5,766 bases of DNA from Candidatus Woykebacteria bacterium GWB1_45_5. GTDB taxonomy: Bacteria; Patescibacteriota; Microgenomatia; Woykebacterales; RBG-16-39-9b. The stretch is from assembly GCA_001816645.1 (NCBI GenBank), contig MHCO01000032.1, positions 28,966 to 34,731 of the forward strand. Reading direction: 5' to 3'. Below, one piece after another: positions 1-4,342 of the stretch (position 1 is its first letter; each line of letters begins with the position of its first letter). Position numbers and translations under genes: made by a program. The notes beneath the pieces were generated by a model. The model was not told the DNA's origin and searched no databases. It saw nothing but the letters and a program-made list of their open reading frames with translations.

Positions 1-665
1 GCTGCTGCTACCAACAACCGACCTTTGTCGTCCTTAGAAGCATTTGGGTATTCCCGCATTTTAACTAAATCGCGCCAGGTAATTAGTCCTTTTAAGTTTC
101 CTTTGCTATCCACAATCAGCAATTTTTCAATCTTGTGTTTTTGCAAAATCTTCTCTGCTTTCTCCAGACCGATCCCGACTTTAGCGGTTACCAACCCCTC
201 ACTGGTCATCACCTCACTCACCTTTTTGTTTAAATCAGTCTCCAGCCACAAGTCCCTTTGGGTTACGATCCCCTTAAGCCTGCTATTGTTGACGATGGGG
301 ATACCCGAAATTCCATGGAAATTCATCAATTCTTTCGCCGCAGCTATACTTGCCTCTGGTGGCAAAGTAATCGGCTCACTAACGATCCAAGACTCACTCC
401 TTTTTACCTTCCGTACTTCTTTAGTCTGGTCTTCGATCGAAAAATTACGGTGGATCACTCCCAAACCACCAAGCCTGGCAAGAGCAATTGCCGTCGCCCC
501 TTCGGTCACCGTATCCATCGCCGCCGAAATTATCGGAATATTAATTTTTATTCTTTGAGTAACAAAGCTGGCCGCTTTTACTTCGCGAGGAGACACCGCA
601 GATTTTGCTGGCTCTAAAAGAACATCATCAAAAGTCAATGCTAACCCTCTAAAACGCTCCGCCAT
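1..665 (-). CDS. guaB: IMP dehydrogenase, N-terminal part (cut by window edge)
   Basis: IMP dehydrogenase oxidises IMP to XMP with NAD+, the committed step of GMP synthesis in the cytoplasm. Translating the minus strand from the ATG at 665 gives 221 complete residues, open to the left edge. Visible family marks are LTFDDVLLEP (about 10-19), SAAMDTVTE (47-55) and ARLGGLGVIHRN (63-74) of the first part of the TIM barrel. Two CBS domains follow (about 93-142, with PITLPPEASI and GISGIPIV, and about 150-204, with IEKLLIVD). The barrel then resumes with KDDKGRLLVAA at the edge. The catalytic cysteine loop and flap would lie outside the window, so activity cannot be judged. The start is firm because the N-terminus matches the family with no room for an extension. 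No Shine-Dalgarno sequence precedes the ATG; a -10 hexamer lies so close that the message is probably leaderless. The gene lies downstream of the tRNA locus on the same strand. Confidence 0.96.
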   Translation of the reverse strand, partial: MAERFRGLALTFDDVLLEPAKSAVSPREVKAASFVTQRIKINIPIISAAMDTVTEGATAIALARLGGLGVIHRNFSIEDQTKEVRKVKRSESWIVSEPITLPPEASIAAAKELMNFHGISGIPIVNNSRLKGIVTQRDLWLETDLNKKVSEVMTSEGLVTAKVGIGLEKAEKILQKHKIEKLLIVDSKGNLKGLITWRDLVKMREYPNASKDDKGRLLVAA

Positions 666-672
666 TAACTAG

Positions 673-701
673 TATATAACAAAAAAGCAAGGGGCTGGCA
701 A
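673..701 (-). promoter_or_regulatory. Predicted guaB promoter, leaderless type
   Basis: Read on the minus strand: -35 TTGCCA (701-696), 17-base spacer, -10 TATATA (678-673); TATACT (676-671) is an overlapping alternative. The expected transcription start falls at about 663-667, that is on or next to the guaB ATG at 665. The lack of any purine-rich ribosome binding site in front of the ATG fits a leaderless message. The prediction rests on hexamer match and position only. Confidence 0.5.
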
Positions 702-714
702 GCAAATATTTGCT
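701..714. repeat. Perfect 14-base palindrome upstream of guaB
   Basis: AGCAAATATTTGCT equals its own reverse complement. It touches the -35 hexamer of the predicted guaB promoter and lies between the end of the tRNA locus and guaB. It could be an operator for guaB or a weak hairpin (5-bp stem, ATAT loop) at the end of the tRNA transcript. The T-run on the minus strand (686-681) starts about 15 bases beyond it, too far for a classical Rho-independent terminator. Short direct repeats GCTGGC at 694-699 and 712-717 flank it. Confidence 0.4.
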
Positions 715-770
715 GGCGAATCAATAAACCGTGGTGGATACGAGAGGATTCGAACCTCTGACTTTACGGA

Positions 771-877
771 CCTGCCCGCCGCAAACCTGGTGCACGCATC
801 TGGACTCGAACCAGAGACCTCTTCGATGTGAACGAAGCGCTCTAACCAACTGAGCTATGCGTGCTTTGGCAGGCGGG
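771..877 (-). repeat. Imperfect inverted repeat bounding the tRNA-Val insertion
   Basis: On the minus strand, CCCGCCTGCC (877-868) can pair with GGCGGGCAGG (780-771): eight Watson-Crick pairs, one G-U (871/777) and one C-A mismatch (875/773). AAA (867-865) can pair further with TTT (785-783) across a two-base bulge. The helix stacks almost directly on the outer tRNA's anticodon stem, with five unpaired bases on one side (882-878) and one on the other (770). It would bring the outer tRNA halves together whether or not tRNA-Val has been cut out. It could be a splicing scaffold or the ends of a small mobile element. Confidence 0.7.
788..864 (-). tRNA. tRNA-Val(CAC), complete, nested inside another tRNA
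   Basis: This is a full cloverleaf of 77 bases including CCA. The acceptor stem GCACGCA/TGCGTGC pairs 7/7. The D arm is GCTC/GAGC with loop AGTTGGTTA. The anticodon stem CTTCG/CGAAG pairs 5/5, with loop TTCACAT giving anticodon CAC (830-828), which reads GUG valine codons. The variable loop is AGGTC and the T arm TCTGG-TTCGAGT-CCAGA. The discriminator is A791 and the CCA is encoded (790-788). All invariant positions seen (T8, A14, G18G19, T33, TTC in the T loop) are present, so it looks fully functional. It lies in the same orientation inside the anticodon loop of the surrounding tRNA and probably shares its transcript. RNase P and 3' processing of this unit would cut the outer tRNA precursor in two. 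Confidence 0.95.
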
Positions 878-930
878 GTGAACCGTACGCTCTGCCACTG
901 AGCTACGGATCCAAGCATTTTCAATTTGTC

Positions 931-959
931 ATTTTACCAAATTGTCCCTTGCATCGCAA
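931..959 (-). promoter_or_regulatory. Predicted promoter of the tRNA locus
   Basis: Minus strand: -35 TTGCGA (959-954), 17-base spacer, -10 TAAAAT (936-931). The start would fall near 924, about a dozen bases before the first base of the outer tRNA at 912. Its -35 shares base 954 with the -35 of the divergent lepB promoter. The prediction rests on hexamers, spacing and position. Confidence 0.5.
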
Positions 960-978
960 TTTGTCTAAACCTTATACT
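949..978 (+). promoter_or_regulatory. Predicted lepB promoter
   Basis: Plus strand: -35 TTGCAT (949-954), 18-base spacer, -10 TATACT (973-978). The expected start near 985 leaves a leader of about 14 bases before the lepB ATG at 999, with no recognisable Shine-Dalgarno sequence. It is back-to-back with the tRNA promoter; the two -35 boxes form the inverted repeat TTGC-ATC-GCAA (949-959). Confidence 0.55.
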
Positions 979-998
979 AAGAGCAGTAATCTTTTCTG

Positions 999-1565
999 AT
1001 GAAAGAAGAAAACGGATCCTCTCTTTGGTCGACACTCGTCGATATAATTGAAACAATAGTGGTAGCCGCTGCTATTTTTGTTGTGGTTTATCTTTTTCTC
1101 CTCCAGCCCCACCAAGTCCGAGGCGCCAGTATGGAGCCAAATTTTCATGACGGGGAATATATTTTGACTGACAAAATCAGCTATCGTTTTGGCGAACCAA
1201 AACGAGGCGATGTAGTCATTTTTAAAGCGCCCACCAACCCTGATGTTGATTTTATCAAGCGAATAATTGCCCTACCAGGCGAAAAGATGGAAATCAAAAA
1301 CGGCAATATTGTGATTTTCAATTCGCAAGCTCCCCAAGGCTTTACCTTATCCGAACCTTATCAAATAATGGAACCGCTCGCTGGAGGCTCATATCTTCGG
1401 GAAGGTAAGGTGGTCGAAGTGCCAGACGATTCTTACATTGTTTTTGGTGATAACCGTACCCATAGCTTTGATTCTCGGGAATGGGGACCCCTCCCCAAAA
1501 AATCAATTATTGGCAAGGCCTGGCTGCGCTATTGGCCGCTTCCGAAAATTACTTTTGTGAAATAG
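999..1565 (+). CDS. lepB: Signal peptidase I
   Basis: Type I signal peptidase cuts signal peptides from exported proteins at the outer face of the cytoplasmic membrane, using a Ser/Lys dyad. The 188-residue protein has one N-terminal membrane segment (about 14-35). Family boxes follow in order: RGASMEPNF with nucleophile Ser44, the RGDVVIFKAP strand (69-78), DFIKRIIALPGE with general-base Lys87, and GDNRTHSFDSREWG (150-163). The length is typical of compact Gram-positive-type SipS-like enzymes with a single membrane anchor. The ATG at 999 is the natural start because it leaves a normal short cytoplasmic tail before the membrane segment and lies just after a good -10 box. There is no clear Shine-Dalgarno sequence. 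It is the only confident plus-strand gene here, runs convergent to parB with 23 bases between stops, and shows no clear terminator. Confidence 0.96.
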   Translation: MKEENGSSLWSTLVDIIETIVVAAAIFVVVYLFLLQPHQVRGASMEPNFHDGEYILTDKISYRFGEPKRGDVVIFKAPTNPDVDFIKRIIALPGEKMEIKNGNIVIFNSQAPQGFTLSEPYQIMEPLAGGSYLREGKVVEVPDDSYIVFGDNRTHSFDSREWGPLPKKSIIGKAWLRYWPLPKITFVK

Positions 1566-1588
1566 ATATCTTACCCTTGATTAGAAGT

Positions 1589-2386
1589 TTAGGACATTAG
1601 TTTTTTGTGGATCAGATCTAGCTGTTCTCCAGTAGAAAAGATTAAAAGTAACCGACCGCCTTTGGCAGAACGATAAAGCCTAGTTTTGCAACCAGTGGAA
1701 GTAGCGATTTCCTCTTCCATCCGAGCTACATCTTCCGTGTGTTCGTACTCCCGTTTTGTCTTTGGCTTAATTTCTGCCTGGGCTTTCATCCGCCGAACCA
1801 TTTCTTCAGTGGACCGTACTCCGAGGTTATCTGCCAAGACTTTTTTGTAGGCAACAATCATCAAATTGATATCCTCCAAACCAAGGATGGCTTTGGCATG
1901 GCCTTCAGTTATTGCGTTGGAAAGCAAACCGTCTTTCAAAGCATCGGGAAGCTCGAGCAGCCGTAAGGTGTTAGAAATATAAGGTCCGCTTTTACCAACC
2001 CGCTGACCAATTTCCGTGGCAGCGAGGCCAAATTCTTCAATTAACCTTCTGTAAGCCTGGGCACGTTCAATTGGGTTTAGATCCACCCGCTGAACATTTT
2101 CCACAAGGGCCATTTCCAGCATCCCCTGGGGACTAGTTTCACGCACAACACACGGCAATTTTGTCAGCCCAGCTAATTTTGCCGCTCGCCAACGCCGCTC
2201 GCCGGCAATTATCTGATAACCAGCGGGGGTTTTAGCAATCACTAAAGGCTCCAAAATACCGTGCTCACGGATGGATTCGGCCAACTCAACCAAAGAATCG
2301 GGCAAAAGCTGCCCGCGCGGTTGCAGAGGATTGGGTTGTAAGATATCAATATCAATCTCAACAGATTCTGTTTCTACTTCAGCCAT
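1589..2386 (-). CDS. parB: Chromosome partitioning protein ParB
   Basis: ParB/Spo0J is a CTP-dependent DNA clamp that loads at parS sites near the origin, spreads, and recruits SMC and ParA for chromosome segregation. All parts are present (residues counted from the upstream GTG at 2392). The N-terminal CTPase region has NPLQPR (21-26), GERRWRA (64-70) and ENVQR (98-102). A helix-turn-helix follows at about 125-147 (TEIGQRVGKSGPYISNTLRLLELP), then AITEGHAKAIL (160-170). The C-terminal dimerisation region is short. The ATG at 2386 is chosen because GAGG lies five bases before it (2395-2392). The in-frame GTG at 2392 would add two residues and overlap the rpmA stop by four bases. The gene is the last of the rplU-rpmA-parB unit and was probably translated by coupling with rpmA. 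No parA is visible in the window. Confidence 0.95.
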   Translation of the reverse strand: MAEVETESVEIDIDILQPNPLQPRGQLLPDSLVELAESIREHGILEPLVIAKTPAGYQIIAGERRWRAAKLAGLTKLPCVVRETSPQGMLEMALVENVQRVDLNPIERAQAYRRLIEEFGLAATEIGQRVGKSGPYISNTLRLLELPDALKDGLLSNAITEGHAKAILGLEDINLMIVAYKKVLADNLGVRSTEEMVRRMKAQAEIKPKTKREYEHTEDVARMEEEIATSTGCKTRLYRSAKGGRLLLIFSTGEQLDLIHKKLMS

Positions 2387-2388
2387 AC

Positions 2389-2649
2389 TCACCTCTCAGC
2401 AGATTTAACCTCAACTAACCTTTTACCCATCCTATCACGAAACGAAACGGCTCCCTTTCTAACTGCAAACAAGGTAAAATCCCTACCGACACCAACACCT
2501 TCTCCGGCGTGAAAAACACTTCCCTTTTGTCGAATAATTACTTGCCCCGGCGAAACAGACTGACCAGCATAAATTTTTACCCCTAGTCTCTTACCAATTA
2601 AATTACTGCCTTGTCTTGCTTTTGAACCACCTGCTTTTTTGTGAGCCAC
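2389..2649 (-). CDS. rpmA: 50S ribosomal protein L27
   Basis: L27 is a large-subunit protein whose N-terminal tail reaches towards the peptidyl transferase centre. The 86 residues start MAHKKAGGS and continue with GKRLGVKIYAGQ, QVIIRQKGSVFHAGEGVGVGRDFTLFAV, a full-length match to the family. The tail is the directly exposed form, without the N-terminal extension that Firmicutes remove by protease. The start codon is GTG at 2649, preceded by GGGAGG with a five-base spacer. That Shine-Dalgarno can fold into a hairpin (see 2653-2671), so translation may be tuned. The stop TGA lies two bases before the preferred parB ATG. Confidence 0.97.
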   Translation of the reverse strand: MAHKKAGGSKARQGSNLIGKRLGVKIYAGQSVSPGQVIIRQKGSVFHAGEGVGVGRDFTLFAVRKGAVSFRDRMGKRLVEVKSAER

Positions 2650-2652
2650 CTA

Positions 2653-2671
2653 TACCTCCCTTCGGTCGGTA
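2653..2671 (-). promoter_or_regulatory. Hairpin covering the rpmA ribosome binding site
   Basis: On the minus-strand RNA, UACC-GA-CC-GAA-GG-GA-GGUA can fold back on itself: four base pairs, two facing GA steps that could form sheared G-A pairs, two G-C pairs and a GAA loop. The 3' arm contains the GGGAGG Shine-Dalgarno of rpmA. The fold follows directly from the sequence; a regulatory effect is inference. Confidence 0.4.
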
Positions 2672-2695
2672 AATCCCAAATTACAATCTCTAAAT

Positions 2696-2712
2696 AGGTC
2701 GCTTCGCGACCT
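2696..2712 (-). other. Seven-base-pair GC-rich hairpin in the rplU-rpmA gap
   Basis: AGGTCGC and GCGACCT are perfect complements around a three-base loop (TTC on plus, GAA on minus). On the minus strand it is followed by TATTTAG, not a T-run, so it is not a classical terminator. It lies about 45 bases upstream of the rpmA start codon, in the leader shared with the second hairpin. It may be a processing or pausing site. Confidence 0.45.
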
Positions 2713-2743
2713 GCGTCCACCTCTGACTACCTAAACAAGCTCC

Positions 2744-2814
2744 AAATTCTAATTTTTCAAATCACAAACCGTTTGGAATTTGTAATTTTATGATTTGTGG
2801 TTTGTTTAGAATTT
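2744..2814 (-). repeat. Long AT-rich imperfect hairpin between rplU and rpmA
   Basis: This fills much of the roughly 200-base gap without a gene. AAATTCTA (2744-2751) pairs 8/8 with TAGAATTT (2807-2814). Inside it, CAAATCACAAACC (2758-2770) faces GATTTGTGGTTTG (2792-2804) with 11 Watson-Crick pairs plus a wobble and a mismatch. The loop and right flank repeat AATTT-like words (GGAATTTGTAATTTTA, then GAATTTCGGATTT further right). The word-repeat style resembles a dispersed intergenic element rather than a ribosomal-protein leader. No reading frame is convincing here. Confidence 0.5.
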
Positions 2815-2853
2815 CGGATTTCGTGCTTAGAATTTAAAATAGTTGTCATTTTT

Positions 2854-3165
2854 TTAAGCTCCAATTTTCTCGATTAAAACCTTCGTCAGCTGCTGCCTAT
2901 GACCAACCTTACGATGGTAACCAGTCTTCGCTTTAAATTTGAAAACATCGATTTTTTTGCCCTTGATTTGATCAACGACAGTCGCTTGCACTTTCGCATT
3001 TAAGGTTGGTTGGCCAATTTTTGCCTTGCCGTTCTCAACCAAAAGCAGAATCTCCTTAAAATCTACAGGCTTAGTCTTTTCAGCCGCCAACTTCTCAACT
3101 GTCAAGGTTTGGCCTTCACTTACCTTATACTGTTTTCCACCAGTTCTTATAACCGCATACTTCAT
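2854..3165 (-). CDS. rplU: 50S ribosomal protein L21
   Basis: L21 binds 23S rRNA in the large subunit. From the ATG at 3165 it has 103 residues, the usual family length. It starts MKYAVIRTGGKQYKVSEGQ, continues with a middle region around VENGKAKIGQPTLNAKVQATVV, and ends with the basic segment FKFKAKTGYHRKVGHRQQLTKVLIEKIGA that is the family hallmark. The frame is open up to a TTG at 3180, but the family N-terminus begins at the ATG, and GAGG lies nine bases upstream of it. It is the first gene of its unit, about 33 bases after the predicted transcription start. It is followed by rpmA as in most bacteria, but with an unusually long and structured gap. Confidence 0.97.
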   Translation of the reverse strand: MKYAVIRTGGKQYKVSEGQTLTVEKLAAEKTKPVDFKEILLLVENGKAKIGQPTLNAKVQATVVDQIKGKKIDVFKFKAKTGYHRKVGHRQQLTKVLIEKIGA

Positions 3166-3204
3166 CTGATTTTGCCTCAAATTTCACTAAGCAGTTGTTT
3201 AACT

Positions 3205-3233
3205 AATATAGGTCCTTGAACGACATCTGTCAA
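3205..3233 (-). promoter_or_regulatory. Strong predicted promoter of rplU-rpmA-parB
   Basis: Minus strand: -35 TTGACA (3233-3228), exactly 17 bases, -10 TATATT (3210-3205). The -35 is a perfect consensus hexamer and starts four bases after the rodA stop codon, so the promoter fills the rodA-rplU gap. The predicted start is near 3198. It is the best sigma-70-type promoter in the window and fits the high demand for ribosomal proteins; it would also drive parB. Confidence 0.75.
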
Positions 3234-3237
3234 CAGG

Positions 3238-4341
3238 TCAAACTGTATCAACCCTACCCAAGTTCTTTTCTCCTTGTTTTTGTGCAGCTTGGACCAACCC
3301 TAGTAAAACAAACATTGAAAAGACGGAACTTCCGCCAAAAGAAACCAGCGGCAAGGTTACTCCAGTGACCGGCAAAATCCCCATATTCATCCCCGCGTTG
3401 ACAAAGAACTGGCAAAATAAGATAAATGCTGCCCCAAAAGTAAAAAGTGAAGATTCTCTGGCCTTGGTAGTTGTCGCAATTCGCAGAAGCCGCCAGATCA
3501 AAAAGGCAGTTAAGGTAATGACTAAACCGATACCAATGAAACCTAGCTCCTCGCCGATAAAAGCGAAAATAAAATCCGTTCGCTCAGCTGGTAAAAAGTT
3601 GAGGCGGGATTGGGTCCCCCGACCCAAACCTCGGCCGATTAGTTGGCCGCTGCCCAAAGCTATTAGAGCCTGGACAATATTGTAACTTGCCCCCTGCGGG
3701 TCTAGACTAGGGTTTAAAAATGTCAAAATCCGCACCCTTTGATAATCTTTCAAAAACTGCCAAAGAAGAGGCGCAGCTACCAATAAGCTAGCTACTAGTC
3801 CTGCTAAGTAAAAAATATTTGCTCCCGCAATAAAAACCATAAAGATCCAAAGCAGGGCCAAAATAAAACTGTTACCCAAATCAGGTTGGCTAAAAACAAG
3901 CAGAGTAGGAACAGCTACCAAAACTAGCGCAAGAAAAAAATTCTTTACGGTTATCGGTGGGTATTTGGCTAAGACTGACGCTAGTGCCAAGGCAAGTACA
4001 GGTTTTGCCAACTCAGACCCTTGGAGATTGACAAATCCTAAATCAATCCAACGAGTTGATCCTCTAGTCTCCACACCGATAACAAATGTCAGAACCAAAA
4101 TAAAAATAAGCAAAATATAAAGAACAGGGTAAAGATGGCTGATGGTTTTAAAGTCCAGCTTGGAAATGACCAGGAAAACTAAAATGGAGAAAAGGATGTA
4201 GGCAAGTTGGCGGATAAAAAGGGAAGGGTCTGAATCAAAAGAAATACTGTAAATCATCAACAGCCCAACGCTTGATATAAAAACCGCTGGAAGAAAAAGT
4301 AATAGATCGATCTTGAAAAGACCGAAGAGACTGCGGATCAT
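3238..4341 (-). CDS. rodA: Rod-shape determining SEDS glycosyltransferase RodA
   Basis: RodA polymerises lipid II into glycan strands for side-wall growth, working in the cytoplasmic membrane with a class B penicillin-binding protein and MreC/D. The 367 residues are mostly hydrophobic, with about ten membrane segments. SEDS marks are GVETRGSTRWIDLGFVNLQGSELAKP (89-114), SQPDLGNS (151-158), and SYNIVQALIALGSGQLIGRGLGRGTQSRLNFLPAERTDFIFAFIGEELG (219-267), which includes the catalytic Asp256. GILPVTGVTLPLVSFGGSSV (321-340) follows. The Asp matches the residue shown to be essential in characterised RodA proteins. FtsW is the close alternative, but the LPAERTDFIFAFIGEELG style and the length favour RodA. 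The ATG at 4341 follows the ileS stop after one base, so the two are probably cotranscribed and coupled; only weak purine-rich sequence precedes the start. Confidence 0.9.
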   Translation of the reverse strand: MIRSLFGLFKIDLLLFLPAVFISSVGLLMIYSISFDSDPSLFIRQLAYILFSILVFLVISKLDFKTISHLYPVLYILLIFILVLTFVIGVETRGSTRWIDLGFVNLQGSELAKPVLALALASVLAKYPPITVKNFFLALVLVAVPTLLVFSQPDLGNSFILALLWIFMVFIAGANIFYLAGLVASLLVAAPLLWQFLKDYQRVRILTFLNPSLDPQGASYNIVQALIALGSGQLIGRGLGRGTQSRLNFLPAERTDFIFAFIGEELGFIGIGLVITLTAFLIWRLLRIATTTKARESSLFTFGAAFILFCQFFVNAGMNMGILPVTGVTLPLVSFGGSSVFSMFVLLGLVQAAQKQGEKNLGRVDTV

Positions 4342-4342
4342 C

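Larger units (their letters stand above)
732..912 (-). tRNA. Interrupted tRNA (outer), anticodon loop split by an insertion holding tRNA-Val
   Basis: The two halves of one class I tRNA lie on either side of a complete tRNA-Val gene. The 5' half (912-881) has acceptor GGATCCG, TA, D stem GCTC/GAGC with loop AGTGGCA, G26, and anticodon-stem strand TACGG followed by TT. The 3' half (770-732) has anticodon-stem strand CCGTA (769-765), five-base variable loop AAGTC, T arm AGAGG-TTCGAAT-CCTCT, acceptor CGTATCC, discriminator A735 and encoded CCA (734-732). The anticodon stem pairs 5/5 and the acceptor 6/7 (C5 faces U68). The gap between the stems is 113 bases instead of 7, so about 106 bases are extra. 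The anticodon depends on where the insertion ends. Keeping TTCAC from the left gives CAC (Val). Joining TT, TTC or TTCA to the right side gives TTCAGGT, anticodon CAG (Leu), although the body lacks the long variable arm of bacterial tRNA-Leu. It may be a functional spliced tRNA or a broken one. Confidence 0.72.

Noticed and set aside
25..617. Two overlapping plus-strand open frames (25-558 and 258-617)
   Set aside because: Both are antisense to guaB, whose minus-strand translation matches IMP dehydrogenase along the whole stretch.
681..714. Rho-independent terminator after the tRNA locus
   Set aside because: The AT-rich 5-bp stem is weak and the T-run on the minus strand starts about 15 bases later; at best a poor terminator.
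770..882. Group I or group II self-splicing intron in the outer tRNA
   Set aside because: The extra sequence is about 106 bases, 77 of them tRNA-Val; there is no room for a catalytic core.
721..924. Open frame of 67 codons on the minus strand across the tRNA locus
   Set aside because: It is a translation through the tRNA genes; its words (SVAQWQSVR, IAQLVRAL) are those tRNA sequence gives when translated.
1739..1966. Plus-strand open frames at 1739-1966, 3010-3219, 3365-3685 and 4820-5005
   Set aside because: All lie antisense to well-recognised genes (parB, rplU, rodA, ileS) and show no family features of their own.
2387..2392. GTG at 2392 as the parB start (GTGA overlap with the rpmA stop)
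   Set aside because: The ATG at 2386 has GAGG at a five-base spacing, while the GTG has no well-placed Shine-Dalgarno. The choice changes only two residues and the GTG is not excluded.
2438..2455. Second parS-like string in rpmA (TCACGAAACGAAAC)
   Set aside because: The symmetric centre is missing two bases, so the two half-sites are out of register.
3166..3180. TTG at 3180 as the rplU start
   Set aside because: It would add MRQNQ before the family N-terminus MKYAVI, and the TTG overlaps the GAGG that serves the ATG at 3165.
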